From positions 1 to 49,262 of the forward strand of contig CAYMPW010000011.1 of the NCBI GenBank assembly GCA_964392725.1: a stretch of DNA of 49,262 nucleotides, written 5' to 3'. Made by a program: the position numbers and the translations under genes. The notes beneath the pieces are model-generated. The model did no database searches. It was given only the letters and a program-made list of their open reading frames with translations, and was not told where the DNA came from. Positions 23,801-32,462 of this stretch are shown here, one piece after another. Source of the DNA: CAYMPW01 sp964392725 (GTDB taxonomy: Archaea > Thermoplasmatota > Thermoplasmata > Methanomassiliicoccales > Methanomethylophilaceae). The number at the start of each line of letters is the position of its first letter. The first letter of the stretch is position 1.

Positions 23801-26107
23801 ATGGAAAATATCATCGACGTACAAAACCTGCGTGTATCGGATATCCCGGCCGTAGGCGGAAAAGGAGCCAATCTCGGAGAACTTACATCCGCAGGTTTCC
23901 CTGTCCCTCACGCATTCGTACTGACTACAGCTTCCTATGACTATTTCATTAAAGAAAGTAAAATAATGGAAAAAATCAACGAGGAGCTTTCAGGAATCGA
24001 TAAAAAATCCGATCAGAGTCTTGCCGATGCGTCTGCTCGTATCAGAAATCTCTTTGAGACTTTCGACATTCCTGCAGACCTCAAGAAAGAAATTGAATCT
24101 AACTACAACCTTATGTCCAAGAAAAAGAAGATTTTTGTTGCGGTAAGATCAAGCGCAACAGCAGAAGATCTTCCTGATGCAAGTTTTGCAGGACAGCAGG
24201 AAACATACCTTAACGTTGGAGATATTGACGACCTTTTTGATAAAATCAGAAAATGCTGGTCTTCACTTTTCACAGCTCGTGCAATCGCATACCGTGAAAA
24301 ACAGGGATTCGCACACGAAGATGTGAAACTTGCAGTTGTCATTCAGAAAATGGTCAACTCCGAAATTTCCGGTATCATGTTTACACTCGATCCCAACACA
24401 GGAAAGAAAAACATCGTTATCGAAGGAGGCTACGGTCTCGGAGAAGCAATTGTCGGCGGAGAAGTTACACCCGACACCTATACAATTGATAAATCCAGAA
24501 TGGATATTACTAACAAGAGAATATCCACTCAGAAATGGAAATACACCAAAAATGCAAAAGGAAACACTGTGAAAGAAGATGTTCCTTCAGGCATGGAAAA
24601 GGTACAGAAAGTAAGCGATCAGATTATTCTCGAATTGGCTGAAATCGGCCGCCAGATCGAAATTCACTACGAAAGACCAATGGACATGGAATGGTGTGTC
24701 GAAGACGGTGTTGTATACATCGTACAGGCAAGACCTATCACAGCCGTAGGTAATGCAGATACAAATGAAAGTGTTGGAACCAACATTTCAAGCGAAGAAG
24801 TTATCACATCCGGTCTCGGAGCAAGTCCCGGTCTCGCATCAGGTAAGGTCGTAATTTACGATGAAACAATGAGTCTTGACGTTGTTAAAGACGGAGACGT
24901 TCTCGTAACAACCATGACTATGCCCGACATGGTTCCTGCAATGAGCCGTGCGGTTGCAATCGTTACCAACGAAGGAGGTATGACCTGTCACGCAGCAATT
25001 ATCTCCAGAGAACTCGGAACACCTTGTGTTGTAGGTACCGGAAACGCAACCGATATTTTGGCAAACGGAATGACAATCACCGTAGACGGAACCACAGGTA
25101 CAGTTTACAAAGGAGAGATCAAAAAGAACACTGAAGAAGATGTTCCCGCGGCAAGCGCAGTCTTTTCGGATTTTGTTCCTCCTACCGGAACCAAAGTTAT
25201 GGTCAATCTCAGTATGCCCACTAAAGCAGATGATGTTGCAAAACTCCCCTGCGATGGTGTCGGTCTTATGAGAAGCGAGTTCCTTTTCACCAACTACATC
25301 GGAGAACACCCCTGTGCAGCTATCGAGGCAGGCAGAGGCGATGAACTCATAGACAAACTCGCAGAAGGTATCGGAAAGGTTGCAAGATCTTTCTACCCCA
25401 GGCCCGTTGTTCTCAGAACTTCTGATTTCAAAACAAACGAATACCGCGACATGAAGGGCGGTTCCGATTACGAACCTATGGAATCCAACCCTATGATTGG
25501 ATGGAGAGGTTGCTCAAGATATGTTTCCGACAACTACCGCGAAGCATTCATCTGCGAACTCAAAGCTATCAGAAGAGTAAGAGAAGAAATGGGAATGAAG
25601 AATCTCTATGTTATGCTTCCCTTCGTAAGAACCGTGGAAGAAGTAATCGAGATTACAAAAATGATGGAAGAAAACGGTCTCAAAAGATCACGCGACTTCA
25701 AGCTCTATTTCATGGCTGAAGTTCCTGTTAACATCTTCATGGCCGATGAATTCTGCAAATACTGTGATGCATTCTCAATCGGATCCAACGACCTTACCCA
25801 ACTCACAATGGGAAGCGACAGGGATTCCGATATCCTCGGACGTATGGGATACTTCGATGAAAGAAACGAAGGTGTCAAGAGAGCCATTGCTCAGTTGATT
25901 AAAGTCGCACACGAGCACGGCAAACCCGTCAGTATCTGCGGACAGGGTCCTTCGGTTTATCCTGAATTTACCGAGTTCCTTATCGAAGAAGGAATCGACA
26001 GTATTTCTTTGAACCCTGATACTTTCATCAAGACCAAGAAGCTCATCGCTTCCGTCGAACAGAAAGTTATTCTGAAAGATCTCAGAACACTCAGAAACAA
26101 ACTTTAA
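23801..26107 (+). CDS. ppsA: Phosphoenolpyruvate synthase
   Basis: Three domains are visible. The N-terminal ATP-grasp domain starts GGKGANLGEL and includes AVRSSATAEDLPDASFAGQQ. The phosphohistidine domain has EGGMTCHAAI with His397. The C-terminal PEP/pyruvate barrel includes VGLMRSEF and SIGSNDLTQLT with FSIC-type GQGPS. The 768-residue length is typical. It makes PEP from pyruvate and ATP in gluconeogenesis, using pyruvate from the divergently encoded PorCDAB. Confidence 0.97.
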   Translation: MENIIDVQNLRVSDIPAVGGKGANLGELTSAGFPVPHAFVLTTASYDYFIKESKIMEKINEELSGIDKKSDQSLADASARIRNLFETFDIPADLKKEIESNYNLMSKKKKIFVAVRSSATAEDLPDASFAGQQETYLNVGDIDDLFDKIRKCWSSLFTARAIAYREKQGFAHEDVKLAVVIQKMVNSEISGIMFTLDPNTGKKNIVIEGGYGLGEAIVGGEVTPDTYTIDKSRMDITNKRISTQKWKYTKNAKGNTVKEDVPSGMEKVQKVSDQIILELAEIGRQIEIHYERPMDMEWCVEDGVVYIVQARPITAVGNADTNESVGTNISSEEVITSGLGASPGLASGKVVIYDETMSLDVVKDGDVLVTTMTMPDMVPAMSRAVAIVTNEGGMTCHAAIISRELGTPCVVGTGNATDILANGMTITVDGTTGTVYKGEIKKNTEEDVPAASAVFSDFVPPTGTKVMVNLSMPTKADDVAKLPCDGVGLMRSEFLFTNYIGEHPCAAIEAGRGDELIDKLAEGIGKVARSFYPRPVVLRTSDFKTNEYRDMKGGSDYEPMESNPMIGWRGCSRYVSDNYREAFICELKAIRRVREEMGMKNLYVMLPFVRTVEEVIEITKMMEENGLKRSRDFKLYFMAEVPVNIFMADEFCKYCDAFSIGSNDLTQLTMGSDRDSDILGRMGYFDERNEGVKRAIAQLIKVAHEHGKPVSICGQGPSVYPEFTEFLIEEGIDSISLNPDTFIKTKKLIASVEQKVILKDLRTLRNKL

Positions 26108-26115
26108 ACATAAAA

Positions 26116-26140
26116 GGGGGATATCCCCTCTATATTTTAT
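26116..26140 (+). terminator. Weak hairpin terminator after ppsA
   Basis: GGGG-ATAT-CCCC followed by a T-rich tract, overlapping the leader of the next gene. Confidence 0.4.
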
Positions 26141-26152
26141 TTTGGTGAAATT

Positions 26153-26890
26153 ATGATTTACTTTTTTACTGGAACCGGGAACAGCAAACATGTTGCATCA
26201 GCAATTGGAAAAATTGTTAATGAAGATATAATCAGCATCAATTCCGGAGAAAGGGTAGTTATTGATTCTGAAAAACCAACGATTATTGTTTCTCCGACTC
26301 ACGGATGGAGACTTCCAGAAATTATGGAAAATTTCCTCTCAGTAGCAGAATTCAAAGATAACAAAGATGTTTATTTTGTTCTCACCTGCGGAAACGATAT
26401 CGGAAATGCACCCGTGTATGCAAAAAAATTGTGTGAAAAATTAAATCTGAATTACAGAGGAACCGCGGAAATTCTTATGCCTGAAAACTATATTGTTCTG
26501 TTTAAGGCACCGAATATCGAAGAATGTTCAAAGATTGTAAAGAAAGCAGACACAGTTGTTGAAACCGTAGCCAATACAATTCTTGAGAATGAAGATCTTG
26601 TTCCACCTTCATACCCTGTAAAAGGATTCTTTGAAAGCACCGTTGCGAATCCATTATTCCGCCGTTTCATAATTAAATCCGATAAATTCTGTGTAACTGG
26701 AGATTGTATCGGATGCTCAAGATGTGCAGACGAATGTCCTGTAAATGCAATAATTATTACAGAAAATGGTCCGACATGGAACAATAATTGTATTCACTGC
26801 ATGTCCTGTATCAGCGGATGTCCCCAGGTAGGAATCGAATACGGTAAGAAAACCGTTGGAAAACGTAGATACGTCTTCATAGAAGATTAA
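26153..26890 (+). CDS. EFR1-type flavodoxin/ferredoxin fusion protein
   Basis: The N terminus YFFTGTGNSKHVA (residues 3-15) is the FMN phosphate-binding loop of flavodoxins. The C terminus carries two 4Fe-4S motifs, CIGCSRCADECPVNA (about 183-197) and CIHCMSCISGCPQVG (about 207-221). The protein can transfer electrons between FMN and clusters; partners are unknown. It follows ppsA by 45 bases. It overlaps the facing CBS-domain gene by 4 bases. Confidence 0.88.
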   Translation: MIYFFTGTGNSKHVASAIGKIVNEDIISINSGERVVIDSEKPTIIVSPTHGWRLPEIMENFLSVAEFKDNKDVYFVLTCGNDIGNAPVYAKKLCEKLNLNYRGTAEILMPENYIVLFKAPNIEECSKIVKKADTVVETVANTILENEDLVPPSYPVKGFFESTVANPLFRRFIIKSDKFCVTGDCIGCSRCADECPVNAIIITENGPTWNNNCIHCMSCISGCPQVGIEYGKKTVGKRRYVFIED

Positions 26891-27714
26891 CCAACCAATC
26901 TTGCATTGATTGTTGCCGCTTCATCAGGTGGAAGAAGCATCGTTGTAATCTCCATGAACGGATGTTTTGCACCTTCGATTATGTTTACATCATCGAGGGA
27001 TTTGAGACCCCATTTGTCTGCGGTTCTTTCCAATCCCAACATTACATCGGAATCATTGGGGGAAAGAACGATTGCTTTGAACATTTCTGTGCCTGCACGC
27101 TTTGCTGCCATTGCACGGTGGTGTCCATCTACAATCAAATATCCGTTACGTCTTTTTACAACAATCAAAGGTTCGTACAAACCTCTTTTGATTTCATACT
27201 GACGACCGATAAGTTCGTCCATGTAAACTTCTTTTTGAGTTGGCAACAATTCTGCAATAGGGATATCGGCATTAGATACTCTCAATCTGATTCCATTCTG
27301 TTGCTCCAAGAAGTTCTTTACACTCATCACTTTTCCGGGACGAGCTTTTTCAATCTGAGATCTAACAATATCGATGTTGGAAATAATCCCCACGAGCTTA
27401 CGATCATCATCTACTACAGGGAGATTTCTTAATCCATATCTGAAAAGAATACGGGTGGCGTCTTCGACACCCATTGAAGGAATTGCGCAAAGTGTTCCGC
27501 GTTTCATTACGGCTCTCATCTTTGCATCGGGCTGATCTACAAATCTTAAAAGTTCTTTGGCTGTTACGAATCCCAATAGATATCCGTTTTCAGCAATTGG
27601 AAAACCATGGAAATTGGATGAGATGATTTTCTCTCTTACTTCTGCAACTGTCATATTTGGTCCGACAGTCTGGACGTCGCGAACCATGTAATCTCCAATT
27701 GTTGTATCTGCCAT
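26887..27714 (-). CDS. Tandem CBS domains fused to a ParB/Srx-fold domain
   Basis: Residues 1-60 and 65-122 are two CBS domains, which commonly bind adenine nucleotides. Residues about 150-275 form a ParB/sulfiredoxin-like domain with VDGHHRAMAA (D196-R200), the fold's nucleotide-binding box. No DNA-binding HTH follows, so chromosome partitioning is unlikely. The archaeal free-serine kinase SerK uses this fold, so a nucleotide-sensing small-molecule kinase is one possibility (inference). A minus-strand TATA box near 27748 predicts a very short leader. Confidence 0.82.
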   Translation of the reverse strand: MADTTIGDYMVRDVQTVGPNMTVAEVREKIISSNFHGFPIAENGYLLGFVTAKELLRFVDQPDAKMRAVMKRGTLCAIPSMGVEDATRILFRYGLRNLPVVDDDRKLVGIISNIDIVRSQIEKARPGKVMSVKNFLEQQNGIRLRVSNADIPIAELLPTQKEVYMDELIGRQYEIKRGLYEPLIVVKRRNGYLIVDGHHRAMAAKRAGTEMFKAIVLSPNDSDVMLGLERTADKWGLKSLDDVNIIEGAKHPFMEITTMLLPPDEAATINARLVG

Positions 27715-27813
27715 TTTATTCCCTAATACCTAAGATACGGCCGTAAATAATAAGGTTTGGTTGACTATATTTAAGTGTCAGAATAGGCTGGGTCAGCCGA
27801 ACCTACCCAAGGA

Positions 27814-27821
27814 TTATATAC
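27814..27821 (+). promoter_or_regulatory. TATA box for tRNA-Asp
   Basis: TTATATAC is centred about 27 bases before the tRNA 5' end. The palindrome GGCTG-GGT-CAGCC lies just upstream at 27786-27798. Confidence 0.55.
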
Positions 27822-27844
27822 TGCTTATGTATCCCTATTTTGCT

Positions 27845-27917
27845 GCCCCGGTAGTGTAGTGGCCTATCATGAAGCCCTGTCGAGGCTTCGACACGGATTC
27901 GAATTCCGTCCGGGGCG
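27845..27917 (+). tRNA. tRNA-Asp (GTC anticodon)
   Basis: Acceptor GCCCCGG pairs perfectly with CCGGGGC. Anticodon stem AAGCC/GGCTT carries loop CTGTCGA with anticodon GTC. The T arm is ACGGA-TTCGAAT-TCCGT and the discriminator is G, as usual for Asp. CCA is not encoded. Confidence 0.96.
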
Positions 27918-28019
27918 CTCATTTGTTTTGAGCGTTTACACATTTTTTCCAAAGTCAATGCTTATTGATTTTTGATTAGGACCGAAAGTCTCTTTTATCT
28001 CGATACTTTAGAGGTGTTT

Positions 28020-28367
28020 ATGCGCTGGATGCTTCGCGGTAAAATTCACAGGGCAACCGTTACGGAAACACGCCTTGATTATGAGGGCAGTATCACCATT
28101 GATGCAGATCTTGTAGAGAAGGCTGGCATATGGATTGGCGAGAAAGTTTACATCGCCAATGTAAACAACGGTAACCGTTTCGAAACATATGTTTTGGAAG
28201 GAGAAAGAGGCTCCGGAATTATTGCACTAAATGGTGCAGCCGCACACCTTTGTGATATCGGCGATAAAATTATCATTATGGGATACGAACTCACGGATGA
28301 TCCCATACACGCAAAAGTCGTTCTCGTAGATGCCGATAACAAGGTTGTCAGGGAGTTCGAATACTGA
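28020..28367 (+). CDS. panD: Aspartate 1-decarboxylase, pyruvoyl-type
   Basis: The opening MRWMLRGKIHRATVT...DYEGSITID aligns with bacterial PanD. The self-cleavage site is Gly23-Ser24, which makes the pyruvoyl group, and Lys8 matches the conserved lysine. It makes beta-alanine from aspartate for pantothenate and CoA. I chose the ATG at 28020 (115 residues) because GAGGTG precedes it and the family starts here. Archaeal beta-alanine is usually attributed to a PLP enzyme (MfnA-like), so transfer from bacteria is plausible. It overlaps rnhA by 1 base. Confidence 0.93.
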   Translation: MRWMLRGKIHRATVTETRLDYEGSITIDADLVEKAGIWIGEKVYIANVNNGNRFETYVLEGERGSGIIALNGAAAHLCDIGDKIIIMGYELTDDPIHAKVVLVDADNKVVREFEY

Positions 28368-28768
28368 TGTATGTATTCTACTCGGACGGGGGCGCTAGGG
28401 GCAATCCCGGGCCTTCTGCGTGTGCCATTGTTGCCACGAAAGATGGAAAGGTCATTTATGAGCATGCTGAGTTTTTAGGAATCCAGACAAACAATTATGC
28501 CGAATACAGAGGCTTGATTGCCGGAATCTCAAAAACATTGGAACTTGGGATAAAAGAAGTAGAATTTGTTATGGATTCTGAAATAGTAATCAAACAAATG
28601 CGTAAAGAATTCAAAGTATCTTCACCGAATCTGAAAAATCTTAACAAAGACGCGGTTGCGTTGTCTTCTTTGATACCATCGGTTAAATTCACTCACGTTA
28701 GAAGAGAAAATCCGATGATTTCCCGTGCGGATGCTCTGCTCAATGCAGAGATGGACGCACAGAAATAA
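28367..28768 (+). CDS. rnhA: Ribonuclease HI
   Basis: The type 1 RNase H core is visible: FYSDGGARGNPG with Asp7, AEYRG with the catalytic Glu, VMDSE with the second Asp, and RADALLN with the last Asp. It cuts RNA in RNA-DNA hybrids. At 133 residues it is the compact form without an N-terminal hybrid-binding domain. It overlaps panD by one base and abuts the hisS 3' end with no spacer. Confidence 0.93.
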   Translation: MYVFYSDGGARGNPGPSACAIVATKDGKVIYEHAEFLGIQTNNYAEYRGLIAGISKTLELGIKEVEFVMDSEIVIKQMRKEFKVSSPNLKNLNKDAVALSSLIPSVKFTHVRRENPMISRADALLNAEMDAQK

Positions 28769-30019
28769 TCATCCGAGAATTGTTTTTGCAAGTTCGGAGA
28801 ACTTAACGAGATTCTGTTCTCCGGTTTCCATGTTACGAAGAGTTACTGATTCATCTTCGGCTTCTTTGGAACCGACGATAACAACATACTTTGTTCTTGC
28901 AGATGAGGCGTATTTCATTGCCTTTGCCATCTTACGTCCCATTATGTCGATATCCGCACGGAGGCCTGCTCTGCGAAGATCTGCTACAACGGAAGAAGCT
29001 TTGAGACGCATATCATCGGAAGTTGCGATAACGTATGCATCGATTCCTTCGGGAACGTATGTGTTGCCTTCTTTTTCCATTGCAAGGAGTATTCTGTCAA
29101 ATCCTATTGCGAAACCTGTGGAGAATACCTTTTCTCCTCCGAAGAGTTCCGATAATGAATAAGAACCTCCGCCGCAAATCTGTTTCTCGGCTCCGAGTGA
29201 GGGTGCTTCTGCTTCGAAGACCATTCCTGTATAATAGTCGAGTCCACGTACAACGCCCAAATCGATTTCGACATCGTTTACACCCATTGCTTCGAGAATG
29301 TTAATGATTGAAGAAAGATATTCACCGGTTTCTCCGGGAACGGAAGAAAGAACTTCTTTTCCGCCAACTGTTTCCGTAAGTCTGAAAATATCATTGATGT
29401 CGTCGGAAGATACACCCATGTCAAGAAGAATGGGTTCTGCTTCGTCGTACAACTTTTTATCGAGTTTCTGAAGAACTTCTGCGGTTCTTTCGGAAGGAAC
29501 TCCCGCATCAGCGATTCTCTGTCTGAGAACACCGATGTGTCCGATTCTGATTTTGTATTCTTTCAATCCAAGTGCCTGGATCATGGAAGCTGCCATCGCA
29601 ATAACTTCCGCATCGGTTTCCGCGTTTGCGTTGCTACCGATAAGTTCGGCTCCGAATTGGAAGAATTCTCTGTATCTTCCGCTCTGAGGTCTTTCGTATC
29701 TGAAACACTGTCCGAAATAGAAAGCTTTGATTGGTTTTGGATCGTTACTCATTCCGTTGACAAACAATCTGATTGCAGATGCTGTCATTTCGGGACGGAG
29801 TGCGATTTCACGACCTCCCTTGTCCTCGAAAGAATACAATTCTTTGAGTATATTAGGTCCGGATCTGAGAATGAAGAGTTCCGATTCTTCGAAAATAGGT
29901 GTCTGAATTTCTCTGAAACCAAAAGAACGGGCCGTGTTTCTCAGCCTGGCTTCATATGACCTGCGCATCTCCATTTCATCGGGGAGGAAGTCTCTTGTGC
30001 CACGCGGACGCTGAATCAT
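28769..30019 (-). CDS. hisS: Histidyl-tRNA synthetase
   Basis: Class II synthetase with the N-terminal PRGTRDFLPDEMEMR, motif 2 around FQFGAELIG, and the HisRS-specific histidine loop VRGLDYYTGMVFE (about 258-270). The C-terminal anticodon-binding domain follows (VPEGIDAYVIATSDD onward). At 416 residues it has standard length. It charges tRNA-His in the cytoplasm. The stop codon is adjacent to that of rnhA on the other strand. Confidence 0.96.
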   Translation of the reverse strand: MIQRPRGTRDFLPDEMEMRRSYEARLRNTARSFGFREIQTPIFEESELFILRSGPNILKELYSFEDKGGREIALRPEMTASAIRLFVNGMSNDPKPIKAFYFGQCFRYERPQSGRYREFFQFGAELIGSNANAETDAEVIAMAASMIQALGLKEYKIRIGHIGVLRQRIADAGVPSERTAEVLQKLDKKLYDEAEPILLDMGVSSDDINDIFRLTETVGGKEVLSSVPGETGEYLSSIINILEAMGVNDVEIDLGVVRGLDYYTGMVFEAEAPSLGAEKQICGGGSYSLSELFGGEKVFSTGFAIGFDRILLAMEKEGNTYVPEGIDAYVIATSDDMRLKASSVVADLRRAGLRADIDIMGRKMAKAMKYASSARTKYVVIVGSKEAEDESVTLRNMETGEQNLVKFSELAKTILG

Positions 30020-30070
30020 AATCTGAGTTATATAGAAAGAATATAAAACGTTTATCAGAAAACGGGAAAA

Positions 30071-31171
30071 TCATCTGCGTACGATGATTGTAACGATATC
30101 TTGGTCCTGAAGAACGTGATCTATACCAACGGTTTGACCGGGGAACTTTGCGCTTTTACCCCAGACCATTGCATATCTGAAATTGTTACGGAAATCTCTG
30201 TGAATCTGTTCGCAGACAGCTCCGATATCGTTTCCGCGTTTTACGATAAGTGGAACTTCCAAATCCGCTTCCTGACCCTGAGGTTTAAGGTAAACACGAA
30301 TCATATCGATTGTCTGATACAATCCTTCTTTGAGATCTTCTACACCGTAACCTGTTGCTGCGGAAAGTGGGATGTGCATATATTCGGGATACATACTCAT
30401 TGCTTTTTCCAACTGTCCAGGCTGTGCGATATCAACCTTGTTGATTGCCATTACGGCTTTGATGTAAACACGGTTTCCTGCAAGAACATCCAACATCTGT
30501 TCAACGTTGATATCTTCACGAATAACCACATTTGCATTTACATGTCCGTAAGCTGCAACCATATCTTTTGCGGTTTCTACGGTTATCTTTGTAAGTTTAA
30601 CAGTAGGTTTGATTATAATTCCGCCGTGATCGGAGTGTGAAATAACCACATCGGGTTTTTCCTGATTAAGACGGATTGCTGCATTCCAAAGTTCTCTGAG
30701 AAGAACAGAAATGTCCGGATTGAAAACGTCGATAACCAAAAGAATAACATCCGCAGATCTTGCGGCTGCGATAACTTCTCTTCCCCTTCCTTTACCACGG
30801 GAAGCATCTTTGATAAGACCGGGCATATCGAGAATCTGAATTTTTGCGTGGTTGTATTCGAGAACACCGGGAACCACATCAAGAGTTGTGAAATGGTACG
30901 CTCCGATTTCGGATTTTGCACCTGTAAGCTGATTCAAAAGGGTTGATTTACCTACACTGGGGAAACCGACTAACGCAACAGTGGAATCTCCGGCTTTTTT
31001 AACATAGAAACCTTTTGTCGGACCTTTCGAAGATTTTCTCTTCTCATCTTCCAACGCAAGCTTGGCTATCTTGGCCTTAAGTTTACCGATATGACCTTCG
31101 GTAGCCTTGTTGTATTTAGTGTTGGCAATCTGCTCTTCCAACTCTTTTATCTGCTCTTCTATGGTAGCCAA
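30071..31171 (-). CDS. DRG-family GTPase with TGS domain
   Basis: The N-terminal helix (residues 1-45) is charged and coiled-coil-like. The G1 motif is GFPSVGKST (69-77), G3 is DMPGLI and G4 is NKVD. The C-terminal TGS domain ends VDHVLQDQDIVTIIVRR. Archaeal and eukaryotic DRG proteins associate with translating ribosomes. The start codon is TTG (plus-strand CAA at 31169-31171), supported by GAGGAG 7 bases upstream. This is the only clear TTG start seen in the window. Confidence 0.94.
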   Translation of the reverse strand: MATIEEQIKELEEQIANTKYNKATEGHIGKLKAKIAKLALEDEKRKSSKGPTKGFYVKKAGDSTVALVGFPSVGKSTLLNQLTGAKSEIGAYHFTTLDVVPGVLEYNHAKIQILDMPGLIKDASRGKGRGREVIAAARSADVILLVIDVFNPDISVLLRELWNAAIRLNQEKPDVVISHSDHGGIIIKPTVKLTKITVETAKDMVAAYGHVNANVVIREDINVEQMLDVLAGNRVYIKAVMAINKVDIAQPGQLEKAMSMYPEYMHIPLSAATGYGVEDLKEGLYQTIDMIRVYLKPQGQEADLEVPLIVKRGNDIGAVCEQIHRDFRNNFRYAMVWGKSAKFPGQTVGIDHVLQDQDIVTIIVRR

Positions 31172-31210
31172 CTGTTGCTCCTCAAGACAACTCTATAACT
31201 AGGATATATT

Positions 31211-31222
31211 AGGATTTATCCT
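31211..31222. promoter_or_regulatory. Small palindrome in the DRG/zinc-ribbon divergent region
   Basis: AGGAT-TT-ATCCT lies just before the TATA-like TTTAAATATAG (31227-31237) of the zinc-ribbon gene. A possible operator; no regulator is known. Confidence 0.3.
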
Positions 31223-31274
31223 ATTTTTAAATATAGTTTCTGGAAAAATCAGACCGAAAATGTATTAAGAGCAA

Positions 31275-32408
31275 GTGAATCTACGTCAAATAATGACAAC
31301 TGCAAATGAAGGGTTAATGACGAAATTCATCAACCTTGATAAGAAAAAAAGAGGATACATCGGAATGGTGATCGCATTCGTTGTTGGTCTCCTTCTCCTC
31401 TATTTTGGAATAGGTGCGGCCTGTGGATTTTTCCTCGTAGGTCTGTTGATTTATCTTATCCCTCACTATATGGGTGCCGAAGATGTTCGTGTTATGACCA
31501 TTTTTGGTGTTGTGTTTATGCTTGTAGCGGTAGCCTTTGGAACATTTGCTGTTTCTATGCCCATGATTGAAGCTGGATCAGAACCTCAGACTAACGAGAC
31601 TTTCACAGATGTGGATGTTGTATACGAAGATGGTGTTCTTACATTTACAGCTGAAACTCCGATTGATACAACATCTGGTGGAAAAAATCAACCATATGTT
31701 CATTACAATACTGTAATGGGTGCTGGATATTATGTTGTAAATATTGCTAGTTTGGAGTATGAACATATAAAGTTAACCGAAACTTCCTCTGACTCTACGA
31801 AGACATATTGGAAGGCAACCAAAGAAGTTGAATTCGGAACTCTCGGTTTGGTCTATCTTGATTTGATGACCACAAGCGAAGACGGAAAACTCGTACCTGT
31901 GGAAAAAACGGATACTTATAAATTCTATATAGATGAAAGCACAGACAAAGACCACATCCAAAGTTTGTGTCTTTTCGGTAACGCATACAGCGTTGTTATG
32001 ATCATGATTGTGTTCTTCATCATCTTGTTTGCAACATTCATTATGAGAAAAGTCATTGAAAACGCAAGAGTGAAAATGGAAGCCGAAGGACGTTTGTATC
32101 CTCAGGGTTACGGCGCATGTAAGAAATGCGGTGCCGTTGTTTTGCCCGGAGAAGTATGCTGCAGAAAGTGCGGAGAATACATCGAAGTTCCTGAAGAAAT
32201 CAAACACAAGAAAGTGGAATGGATGGAATGTTCGGATTGCGGTGCAGAAGTTCCCGCAGATGCGGTAGTTTGCCCTAAATGCGGTGCATCATTCGATGAC
32301 GAGGAAGAAAACCCCGAGAACTCGAAATACATTGTATGTTCAGAGTGCGGTGCAGAAGTTCCAAGTGATTTCGAAACTTGCCCAAGATGCGGTAAAAAGA
32401 TGCAATAA
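31275..32408 (+). CDS. Membrane protein with three cytoplasmic zinc ribbons
   Basis: There are three N-terminal hydrophobic segments (about residues 29-46, 50-65 and 72-95). A polar domain of about 130 residues rich in Thr, Asp and Glu (96-228) is probably outside, then comes a fourth segment (229-250). The C-terminal tail has three zinc ribbons of paired CxxC: CKKC/CRKC (282-299), CSDC/CPKC (319-335) and CSEC/CPRC (355-372). I give the GTG start; ATGs at 31293 and 31317 are also possible, the latter preceded by GAAGGG. Function unknown. A strong UUCG terminator follows. Confidence 0.8.
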   Translation: MNLRQIMTTANEGLMTKFINLDKKKRGYIGMVIAFVVGLLLLYFGIGAACGFFLVGLLIYLIPHYMGAEDVRVMTIFGVVFMLVAVAFGTFAVSMPMIEAGSEPQTNETFTDVDVVYEDGVLTFTAETPIDTTSGGKNQPYVHYNTVMGAGYYVVNIASLEYEHIKLTETSSDSTKTYWKATKEVEFGTLGLVYLDLMTTSEDGKLVPVEKTDTYKFYIDESTDKDHIQSLCLFGNAYSVVMIMIVFFIILFATFIMRKVIENARVKMEAEGRLYPQGYGACKKCGAVVLPGEVCCRKCGEYIEVPEEIKHKKVEWMECSDCGAEVPADAVVCPKCGASFDDEEENPENSKYIVCSECGAEVPSDFETCPRCGKKMQ

Positions 32409-32416
32409 ACTAAAAA

Positions 32417-32440
32417 GAGGGCTTCGGCCCTCCTTTTTTT
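32417..32440 (+). terminator. Strong terminator with a TTCG tetraloop
   Basis: GAGGGC-TTCG-GCCCTC followed by CTTTTTTT. Confidence 0.8.
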
Positions 32441-32462
32441 CAATCACATTTATAAAATTCCA

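Noticed and set aside
27814..28020. Integrative element at tRNA-Asp
   Set aside because: No integrase, no duplicated tRNA 3' end and no flanking repeat was seen.
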